A DNA stretch of 32,444 nt from Acidobacteriota bacterium (GTDB taxonomy: Bacteria > Acidobacteriota > Vicinamibacteria > Vicinamibacterales > CAVVIG01). The stretch lies in NCBI GenBank assembly GCA_003222535.1, contig QHWJ01000239.1, positions 1 to 32,444 on the forward strand, given 5' to 3'. The notes below the pieces were generated by a model. The model saw only the letters and a list, made by a program, of their open reading frames with translations, ran no database searches and was not told where the DNA came from. Positions within the stretch are counted from its first letter, which is position 1. Each line of letters starts with the position of its first letter. The position numbers were made by a program, and so were the translations under genes. Below, one piece after another: positions 18,353 through 24,190 of this stretch.

Positions 18353-20089
18353 CTATTTGGGGGCCGCCGTCGCCTCCGCCGGGTAGACCTTGATCTCCAC
18401 CCGCCGGTTCTTCGCGCCGTTCTCCGGATCCGAGGGATCGCCCGGCCGGTCCCATCCGATGCCCGCGGTCGAGAACTGATTGGGCTGCAGCGACGAGAAC
18501 TTCCGGACGAGGGCTTCCTTCACGGCGTTCGCGCGGTTCAACGAGAGCTCCTGCACCAGGCTCTTCGGCACCTGCCCTCTCATCGATCCGTCGGTGTGGC
18601 CCTCGATGACGATGCGTGCCGCGCCGAATTGTCCGGCGAGCTTCCCGACTTCCTCGACGACGAAGGTGACGCTCGGATCGTAGAGCTCCTCCACTTCCTT
18701 GCCGTCCGTCGTGCGCGTGACCTTCTTGCCGAGATCCCACGAGTTCGGGAAGAAATGAATGACGACTGTTTTGGTGAGGATCTCGTTCTTCTCGCCCTGG
18801 ATTGATCCGGCGCTCGCCGGCGCGAAGCGGAAGTCGTACTCGTTCTTCTGGCTGGCGTACTTCGGCTCGGCGCCCAGCTTCTGGATGACGGTGAAATCCA
18901 GCACCTGATCGAACGGCGTCTGCTCGGTCACCGCGTTGATCTTCTTGTAGAGGAAGTACGACGTGGCCCAGGTGCGCTCGAAGTTGGTGGGGTTGTTCTG
19001 GTTGAGGAAGAAGTCGCGGTTCTCGGCGTAGTTCGTCGAGTGCGCGTCGCCGAGCATGCCGAGCGCGTCGCTCTCGGGAATCGAATAGCCGGCCGCCATC
19101 AGCTTGGCGACCTTCGCCTTCGCGTCCTGCCCTTTCAGCTCCTGCATCCCGTCGAAGATGCCGCGCGTCAGCCCCTCCATGATGTCCGCGTTGTCCGTGG
19201 CGAAGTCGGCCCGCGCGAACCACACGTCGGCGATCAGCTTATTGGCCGTCGACGTCGTGACGAGGACGCGGTTGCCCTTCACCTTCTCGAGGTTGTAGAT
19301 GTCGGGCGCCCAGCTCACCACCCCCGCGAGGCGCTTGTCGGCGTTGAACGCGGCCGCCGCCTGGAAGGCGTCCTGCGTGAACTTGAACTCGACTTCGGCC
19401 GGCTGGACGCCGGCGTTGATCAGCGCGTTCAGCACGAAGAAATGCGACGGCGAGTTCTGCGCCAGCACGATCGTTTTCCCTCGTAAATCCGCCATCGTCT
19501 TGATGGTGTCGCGCACGACGATGCCGTCGCCGCCGTTGGACCAGTCGACCTGCTGGTAGACCCGCGGCATGACGCGCGTGTCCTTGCGCAGCCCCTCGAG
19601 GAACAGCGGGAGCATGTCGAGCGTCGCCCAGCCGACGTGGAGATTCCCTGCGGCGTAGGCGTCGCGCATCGCGACCGGATCGTCGATCAGCACCAGCTCG
19701 ATCTTGAAGTCCTTCCCACCGGGGGTCTTCCACACTTTGCCGGGCTTGAAGCCGTTGTTCGCGAAAATGATCGGGCTCCAGCCTGCCCAGACGTTGATCG
19801 CGAACCGGACCGTGCGATCCGCCATCGGCTTGTAGCTGGAGATGCCTTTGACGGCGGGCAGCTTCGCGGTCGCGACGTACTTGTATTCCTTGACGGTCGT
19901 GATCCCCGAGCTGTCGGGCGCCTCGGCGCCGGACTTCATCTGCTTCAGCTCTTCGGTCGAGAACCGCCCGGCCTGTCCAAGGCCGCCGGGTCCGATCGCG
20001 CCGTAGCGCCAGAGCGCGAGGCCGACCAGGCTGATCACCACGAGCAGAACCGCGACGTAGAATGCCGGTCTGGGCTGTCCGTCTGCCAT
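18353..20089 (-). CDS. Membrane-anchored substrate-binding protein fused to OmpA domain
   Basis: The 578-residue protein begins with a single uncleaved-looking helix (AFYVAVLLVVISLVGLALW, about 9-27). Next comes a periplasmic NMT1/SsuA-like binding domain (about 90-330; RFAINVWAGWSPIIFANNGF, DDPVAMRDAYAAGNLHVGWA, DLRGKTIVLAQNSPSHFF). It ends with an OmpA-like peptidoglycan-binding domain with VIEGHTDGSM, LSLNRANAVKEALV and a final NRRVEIKVYP. OmpA domains of this type bind diaminopimelate in peptidoglycan through the Asp and Arg of these motifs. ATG 20089 is chosen for AAGGA 7 nt upstream; TTG 20107 is also in frame. The fusion would tie a solute receptor to both inner membrane and cell wall, which an ordinary importer does not need. 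It sits between the PspA gene and the permease gene. Confidence 0.92.
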   Translation of the reverse strand: MADGQPRPAFYVAVLLVVISLVGLALWRYGAIGPGGLGQAGRFSTEELKQMKSGAEAPDSSGITTVKEYKYVATAKLPAVKGISSYKPMADRTVRFAINVWAGWSPIIFANNGFKPGKVWKTPGGKDFKIELVLIDDPVAMRDAYAAGNLHVGWATLDMLPLFLEGLRKDTRVMPRVYQQVDWSNGGDGIVVRDTIKTMADLRGKTIVLAQNSPSHFFVLNALINAGVQPAEVEFKFTQDAFQAAAAFNADKRLAGVVSWAPDIYNLEKVKGNRVLVTTSTANKLIADVWFARADFATDNADIMEGLTRGIFDGMQELKGQDAKAKVAKLMAAGYSIPESDALGMLGDAHSTNYAENRDFFLNQNNPTNFERTWATSYFLYKKINAVTEQTPFDQVLDFTVIQKLGAEPKYASQKNEYDFRFAPASAGSIQGEKNEILTKTVVIHFFPNSWDLGKKVTRTTDGKEVEELYDPSVTFVVEEVGKLAGQFGAARIVIEGHTDGSMRGQVPKSLVQELSLNRANAVKEALVRKFSSLQPNQFSTAGIGWDRPGDPSDPENGAKNRRVEIKVYPAEATAAPK

Positions 20090-20153
20090 AACTGAATCCT
20101 TGATCAACGCTCAACGCTCAAGTGTCAACTCACACGCTGGGACTTGAGACTTG

Positions 20154-20915
20154 TCAGTTCGTCTGTTTCGCTGAGACCTTGTCCGTCGTCGCCGGTCCCA
20201 GATCCTTCGCCGTCTGGGACACGGGCGTCGTTTCGGGCGACCGCATCCCGAGCTCGACTTCGAAATCCTGGAGCGCCTGCTCGGCGAGCTGGCCCTGCAT
20301 GCGCTCTTCCGCTTTGATCTCGGCGATGCCTTTTTCCGACAGATCGGCCGCCACGCGCACCTTGCCGCGATTCTGATCGATTCTCTGCTGGATGACGCTT
20401 TCGATCTCGCCGAAATCGGTCGTCAGGTTCACGTCGAATGTCTCGGAGAGCTTCGCAATCTCCGCCTCGGCGGAGCTCATCTTCAGTTCCGCGTCGTACT
20501 TCTGGATCTTCTCGCGCAGCTCGATCAGCTTTTCGTTCGCGTGCTGGATCTTCTTCAGGCTGTTGCCGTACGCCGTCTCGTGCATGTTGAGCTGCTGCTC
20601 GTTGGCCGCCAGCTCGCCTTTGGCCTTCTGCAGCTCGAGCGCGAACTTCGACGCGGTCGCCCGATCGCCGGCCTTCAAGTACGCCTTGGTTTCCGCCTCG
20701 AGCTTCTGCACGTGCGATCGGTTGGCCGACACCTGACGCGTCACGCGCTCGACGAGACCGCGGTACTGCTCCAGGCCGCCCCGGCCCTCTTTGAGCTGCT
20801 CCACCGCGCGGTCGTACTCGTAGCGCATTTGCGCGACAGGATCCGCCTCCCAGAAGAGATTTGCGACTTTGTTGATCTGGGCAAGGAAGGACGACCAGAA
20901 CTTGTGAAGAATCAC
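20154..20915 (-). CDS. PspA/IM30 family protein (ESCRT-III-like)
   Basis: This is a 253-residue, almost fully alpha-helical protein. It has a short N-terminal helix (LHKFWSSFLAQINKVANLFW) that could insert into membranes, then long coiled-coil helices, e.g. AQMRYEYDRAVEQLKEG and KFALELQKAKGELAANEQQL. PspA and Vipp1 form helical rods and rings on stressed membranes and belong to the ESCRT-III superfamily (established knowledge). The N-terminus departs from canonical PspA, and the C-terminal tail (residues about 225-253) is Thr/Ser/Lys-rich, so this is a divergent branch. Start GTG 20915 has AGGAG 5 nt upstream. It follows the VWA lipoprotein gene by 27 bp and lies upstream of the binding-protein/OmpA gene. 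Confidence 0.87.
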   Translation of the reverse strand: MILHKFWSSFLAQINKVANLFWEADPVAQMRYEYDRAVEQLKEGRGGLEQYRGLVERVTRQVSANRSHVQKLEAETKAYLKAGDRATASKFALELQKAKGELAANEQQLNMHETAYGNSLKKIQHANEKLIELREKIQKYDAELKMSSAEAEIAKLSETFDVNLTTDFGEIESVIQQRIDQNRGKVRVAADLSEKGIAEIKAEERMQGQLAEQALQDFEVELGMRSPETTPVSQTAKDLGPATTDKVSAKQTN

Positions 20916-20942
20916 GGCGACTCCTTTGACACTACGACGTGG

Positions 20943-21716
20943 TTACTTCTTGACGGGTTCCCGTTCGCCGGCGTCCGGCGCCTCGGCGAGAATTCTTCCC
21001 TGATAGATCGCGTCGAGCGCGCGGCGAAGCTCCGCGCCGGTTCCGGCGCCGATGACGTCGCCGCCGGCGTCTTTCAGAAACGCGAACTTCTGGGGGCTCG
21101 TGTCGAACGCCACGAAATAGACCTGCACGGCGCCTTCGCTCTTGCGAAAGATCTCGCGCGCGACGCGCTCGGGGGGACGACCGCTCGTGTTCTCTCCGTC
21201 GGTCACCACCAGCAAATACTTGCGGAAGACGCCGGCGCGATAGAGATCCGGCCTGGCTTCGCCCAGCGCTTCGCCGATCGCCGTCCCGCCGCCGGGGCGT
21301 GGCAGGCGCGCCAGCGCGCCGCGGACCGCCGCACGATCGTACGGTCGAATCGACAACAGCAGCCGGACGTTGCTCGAGAAACTGTAGATGCCGATCTTGA
21401 TCGGGAAGTCCGGTCGCTTCGCGATGAACGCCTCGGTGGCGTCGAGCGTCGCCTCGATCGCCTCCTGCGCGACGACGTACTTGGGCCGGGAGTCGCCCGG
21501 CGCATCGTCGCGCATCGAGCCGGAGGTGTCGATCAGGATCGCGACGGCGGCGCCGAGACCCTCTTCGACCTCGGCTTGATACGAAGCGGCGGATTCGAAG
21601 TCCCCGCCGGAGCGTGCATCGGCAGACCGGTCACGCCGGCCGTTGGTCCGGCACGCCAGCGTCAACGTCACCAGGGCGGCCATCGCCAGCCCGACAGAGG
21701 CGGTGCGAAGTGGCAT
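20943..21716 (-). CDS. VWA-domain lipoprotein
   Basis: The product is about 257 residues. Its N-terminus is a lipoprotein signal ending LTLAC, so Cys at about position 22 should be acylated. A von Willebrand factor A domain follows, with a complete MIDAS: DTSGSM, a GGGTAIGEAL block supplying the Thr, and VVTDGENTSG supplying the Asp. Such domains bind partners through a divalent cation. ATG 21716 is chosen because it gives a normal-length lipoprotein signal; GTG codons at 21722 and 21731 are in frame and no ribosome binding site discriminates. It is the first gene of the seven-gene unit, divergent from the secreted protein at 21886. In this setting it may be a periplasmic sensor or adaptor. 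Confidence 0.87.
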   Translation of the reverse strand: MPLRTASVGLAMAALVTLTLACRTNGRRDRSADARSGGDFESAASYQAEVEEGLGAAVAILIDTSGSMRDDAPGDSRPKYVVAQEAIEATLDATEAFIAKRPDFPIKIGIYSFSSNVRLLLSIRPYDRAAVRGALARLPRPGGGTAIGEALGEARPDLYRAGVFRKYLLVVTDGENTSGRPPERVAREIFRKSEGAVQVYFVAFDTSPQKFAFLKDAGGDVIGAGTGAELRRALDAIYQGRILAEAPDAGEREPVKK

Positions 21717-21790
21717 GTCTACACGAGACACTAGTTGGCATGCGACGCAGCGTCAAGAGCCAGTGACCGGCCACCAGCGGAAGGGGACGC

Positions 21791-21844
21791 AGGGCGACCC
21801 TTTCAGGGTCGTCGAATCCGGCCGGCGGGCCTGAAAGGCTCGCC
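21791..21844. repeat. Family-B hairpins in divergent intergenic region
   Basis: A copy with core GCGACCCTTTCAGGGTCG lies in 21791-21813, and a second read from the other strand, GGCGGGCCTGAAAGGCTCGC, starts at 21824. They lie between the divergent VWA gene and the secreted-protein gene, upstream of the -10-like element of the latter. Confidence 0.8.
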
Positions 21845-21873
21845 CCGCACGCGATGCGTCAGTCGGCGAGCGG

Positions 21874-21879
21874 TATACT
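21874..21879 (+). promoter_or_regulatory. -10 element (TATACT) abutting a start codon
   Basis: TATACT matches the -10 consensus at five of six positions and ends exactly 6 nt before the ATG at 21886, which places the expected transcription start on or next to the start codon. No ribosome binding site and no convincing -35 are visible. Confidence 0.5.
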
Positions 21880-21885
21880 TCGGTC

Positions 21886-22413
21886 ATGGGTAAGCTGATG
21901 CTGCTGATTTCGCTGTGTCTGTGTTCGATCGGCGTCCTGGCCGAGTCCGCAGCCGGGGTGCGTTGGACGGCGCCCGCCGGATGGACGAATGAGGGCGCGC
22001 GACCCATGCGTGCGGCGACGTACCTCATCGGGCCCTCGTCCGGCGACAAGGCCGGCGCCGAATGCGCCGTCTACTTCTTTGGCGCCGGCCAGGGCGGCAG
22101 CGTCGAAGCCAACGTCGACCGCTGGAAGGGCCAGTTCAAAGGTCCCGGCGGAAAACCCGCGACGGCGAAACTCGCGAAGCGAACGGTCCATGGCCTGACG
22201 GTCACCACCATCGACGCCTCGGGTGAGTACTCGGGCATGGGCGGCCCGATTGCGGCCGCATCGCAAGGCGTCGCCGATTACCGGCTGATGGGAGCCATTG
22301 TCGAAGGTCCGGGCGGCAACGTGTTCGTCAAGTTCACCGGCCCGGCGAAAACGATCGCGGCGAACCAGCAGAAGTTCGAGCAGCTGGTGGCGTCATTTCA
22401 ACCGAACAAGTAG
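21886..22413 (+). CDS. Exported hypothetical protein
   Basis: I do not recognise this 175-residue protein with certainty. It has a clear signal peptide (MGKLMLLISLCLCSIGVLAES). The mature part starts VRWTAPAGWTNEG and contains a beta-rich body with VEANVDRWKGQFKG, GLTVTTIDASGEYSG and a C-terminal helix AANQQKFEQLVASFQ. The pattern (aromatic entry strand, RWxGQF, final helix with FxxLxxSF) resembles the PsbP/DUF1795 type of small alpha/beta exported proteins, but that is only a suggestion. The start codon sits 6 nt after a TATACT box, hinting at a leaderless message. The stop TAG is followed by GGCC. Confidence 0.75.
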   Translation: MGKLMLLISLCLCSIGVLAESAAGVRWTAPAGWTNEGARPMRAATYLIGPSSGDKAGAECAVYFFGAGQGGSVEANVDRWKGQFKGPGGKPATAKLAKRTVHGLTVTTIDASGEYSGMGGPIAAASQGVADYRLMGAIVEGPGGNVFVKFTGPAKTIAANQQKFEQLVASFQPNK

Positions 22414-22427
22414 GGCCGGTTCGGGGT

Positions 22428-22454
22428 TCAGCTTCATGATCGATCAGAAGCTGA
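22428..22454 (+). terminator. Hairpin after the exported-protein gene
   Basis: TCAGCTTC at 22428-22435 pairs perfectly with GAAGCTGA at 22447-22454, and the loop itself contains the palindrome TGATCGATCA. It lies 15 bp after the stop at 22413. No T tract follows, so it is at best a factor-assisted terminator or an mRNA-stabilising hairpin. Confidence 0.45.
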
Positions 22455-22605
22455 GCGTCCGCGAGACATACCCGCCGCGGGCGTGAGGCCCGGCCAGCAG
22501 CGGGATCGATCGGTGCGCGCCGATTTCTTCGTCGCGGATGTTCACGGTCCAGACAAATTGCAGAACCTGCGCGGGTACAGCGCTGGACGCGTTGCTGTTT
22601 CTGCG
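22444..22605 (-). pseudogene. C-terminal remnant of an unidentified gene
   Basis: On the minus strand an open frame of 53 codons runs from just after a TGA (22608-22606) to a TGA at 22444. It has no start codon, yet the codon choice is like a real gene and the protein looks genuine: SSAVPAQVLQFVWTVNIRD, then HRSIPLLAGPHARGGYV, ending TLSF. The terminal aromatic residue preceded by alternating residues resembles the last strand of an outer-membrane beta barrel. I read it as the tail of a gene whose front part is lost; the identity is uncertain. Confidence 0.35.
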
Positions 22606-22718
22606 TCACGGTGGGACCGCGATTCTCGAAAGGCCTGACAAAAGACACCGGAATGTTCCGGCACACTCCCTGCTCGTAACGTTGAGAGACGATGTTAGAC
22701 TCGTCGAAAGGCGGAGCG

Positions 22719-23348
22719 ATGCCCGACGGGATGGACAAGCTCACCGAACGCGTTCAAGTGGTCGAAGTGAAGGTGGACCACCTGACGGAGCGCGTTCAAG
22801 TCGTCGAACTGCACGTGGCCCACCTGACGGAGCGCGTTCAAGTCGTCGAACTGAAGGTTGACGACCTGTCCACGTCGCTGAATGAACTGTCAGCGTCCGT
22901 GGACGAGCGGTTCGACCAGGTGGACGCGGCGCTCGGCGAGCAGCGCCAGTACACCGAGTTCGCCTTCTCGCGGCTCGACGCGAAGATGGACGCCGGCTAT
23001 GCGCGGCTCGAAGCGAAGATGGACGCCGGCTATGCCCAGCTCGACGCGAAAATGGACGCCGGCTATGCCCAGCTCGACGCGAAAATGGACGCCGGCTACG
23101 CCCGGCTCGATAGGAAGATGGACGCCGGCTATGCACGGCTCGAAGCGAAAATGGACGCCGGCTACGCCCGGCTCGATAGAAAGATGGACGCCGGCTATGC
23201 GCAGCTCGACGCGAAGATGGAAGCCGGCTTCTCCCGCATCGAGCGCAAGCTGGACCAGTTCATCGACGTGCAGCTCCAGACGAACGAGCTCGTCGATCGC
23301 CGGCTAAGCGCGCTGGAAGAAACTCGCGCGCCCGACGCGCAGCCGTAA
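22719..23348 (+). CDS. Coiled-coil protein of 14- and 11-residue repeats
   Basis: The 209-residue protein has no globular domain. The N-terminus holds three near-identical units of LTERVQVVEVKVDH type (heptad-based, 14 residues). A linker containing SASVDERFDQVDAAL follows, then eight consecutive 11-residue units (RLDAKMDAGYA, RLEAKMDAGYA, QLDAKMDAGYA, RLDRKMDAGYA) and a closing unit RIERKLDQFID. Hendecad repeats form slightly right-handed coiled coils, so it should be a long oligomeric rod. No signal peptide or membrane helix is present. ATG 22719 is preferred over ATG 22692 because AAAGG lies 7 nt before it. The function is unknown; such rods act as spacers, tail-fibre-like stalks or cytoskeletal scaffolds. 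Confidence 0.8.
   Translation: MPDGMDKLTERVQVVEVKVDHLTERVQVVELHVAHLTERVQVVELKVDDLSTSLNELSASVDERFDQVDAALGEQRQYTEFAFSRLDAKMDAGYARLEAKMDAGYAQLDAKMDAGYAQLDAKMDAGYARLDRKMDAGYARLEAKMDAGYARLDRKMDAGYAQLDAKMEAGFSRIERKLDQFIDVQLQTNELVDRRLSALEETRAPDAQP
22971..23234. repeat. 33-bp in-frame tandem repeat, eight copies
   Basis: Eight units of 33 bp start at 22971 and repeat every 33 bases, each encoding an 11-residue coiled-coil unit with the invariant block GATGGACGCCGGCTA (the last copy has one change). Units alternate between three variants, so the array has grown by duplication of multi-unit blocks. The repeat length is a multiple of three, so gain or loss of units keeps the reading frame. Confidence 0.95.
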
Positions 23349-23473
23349 CCATCAGTCGATCAGCTGCCCGCGACGACCACTCTCAAGGCTCAACTCCAAA
23401 GGCCGACGGCAATCGCGCCGCCGTTCACGTTGAGCCGATCGTCGGGAATGCGAGACCGGCGGGCCGTCTCGAA

Positions 23474-23479
23474 TACACT
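23474..23479 (+). promoter_or_regulatory. -10 element (TACACT) abutting a start codon
   Basis: TACACT ends 6 nt before the ATG at 23486, the same spacing as for the genes at 21886 and 28849. The expected transcription start falls at the start codon and there is no ribosome binding site. Confidence 0.45.
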
Positions 23480-23485
23480 TGTCCG

Positions 23486-23986
23486 ATGAAGAAGCGCGAA
23501 GAAAAAACCGACGCGTCCGACGCCGATGCCTTCGCGCGCGAGATGGCGAACGTCGTCCCCCTTGTGGCTGATCCGCGCGGGCGGATCCGCGCCGTCCCGC
23601 CCGTCAGCCCACCCCCGGCGACGACCCCGTCCGCCAGCCACTCCGATGAACCAGACGCTGGCTTCGCCGCGCATGGCGTGGACCGTCGCGAGATCAAAAA
23701 ACTGAAGCGCGCGCAGTACGTCGTCGGAGATCGGTGCGACCTGCACGGCTTGACGGCGGCGGACGCATGCGCGAGGGTGAGGCGGTTCATCGACAGCAGC
23801 CGTCACGCACGGCATCGGTGCGTCTGCATCGTGCACGGGCGCGGCCTGCACTCGGAACAGAACCTGTCGGTCCTGAGGACCCGTGTGCGGGAGTCCCTCA
23901 GGTCGCATCGGTCTGTGCTTGCCTACGCCGACGCGCCGCCGGGCGACGGCGCAGCCGGCGCCGTTTACGTGTTGCTGCGTCGATAG
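23486..23986 (+). CDS. Smr-domain protein
   Basis: This 166-residue protein has an unstructured Pro/Ala/Ser-rich N-terminus (about 1-60), a basic helix (EIKKLKRAQYVV) and a C-terminal Smr domain. Diagnostic motifs are DLHG at 85-88, HGRG at 117-120 (IVHGRGLHSE) and the closing AYADAPPGDGAAGAVYVLL. The Smr domain, also found at the C-terminus of MutS2, is a nuclease or nucleic-acid-binding module acting on DNA junctions or stalled-ribosome mRNA. Stand-alone Smr proteins such as SmrB cleave mRNA at collided ribosomes in E. coli; the N-terminal extension here is not like SmrB, so the exact role is open. It is probably transcribed alone from a promoter abutting the start codon. Confidence 0.9.
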   Translation: MKKREEKTDASDADAFAREMANVVPLVADPRGRIRAVPPVSPPPATTPSASHSDEPDAGFAAHGVDRREIKKLKRAQYVVGDRCDLHGLTAADACARVRRFIDSSRHARHRCVCIVHGRGLHSEQNLSVLRTRVRESLRSHRSVLAYADAPPGDGAAGAVYVLLRR

Positions 23987-24147
23987 GTCACTCACGAAGC
24001 GGACGCGTCAGGTGCGGCTGCCGCGGAACACCTCTCGGGCGGCTGAATCGTGCCCTCTTCTTTGCACAGAACGGCACAGAAAAGGCGCCTCACAGGGTAC
24101 CTTCCCCTCTTTGGACTAACCGGCGGCCCTGCTTTCAAGCTACACTG

Positions 24148-24173
24148 TGTCATATACTGACATACATTGTCAG
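24148..24173 (+). promoter_or_regulatory. Overlapping dyad operator before the TonB receptor gene
   Basis: Two overlapping dyads share a half-site: TGTCA-TATAC-TGACA at 24148-24162 and CTGACA-TACAT-TGTCAG at 24157-24173. Half-sites thus alternate every 10 bp, one helical turn, so two protein dimers could bind the same face. A -10-like TATACT lies at 24153-24158 and a second, TACATT, at 24163-24168, both inside the dyads, so a bound regulator would block RNA polymerase. The ribosome binding site AAAGGA follows at 24174-24179. The cognate regulator is not in the window. Confidence 0.65.
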
Positions 24174-24190
24174 AAAGGATGCTTCTTTAG

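Noticed and set aside
22971-23234. 33-bp repeats resembling CRISPR
   Set aside because: There are no spacers; the units are contiguous, in frame and encode coiled-coil repeats.
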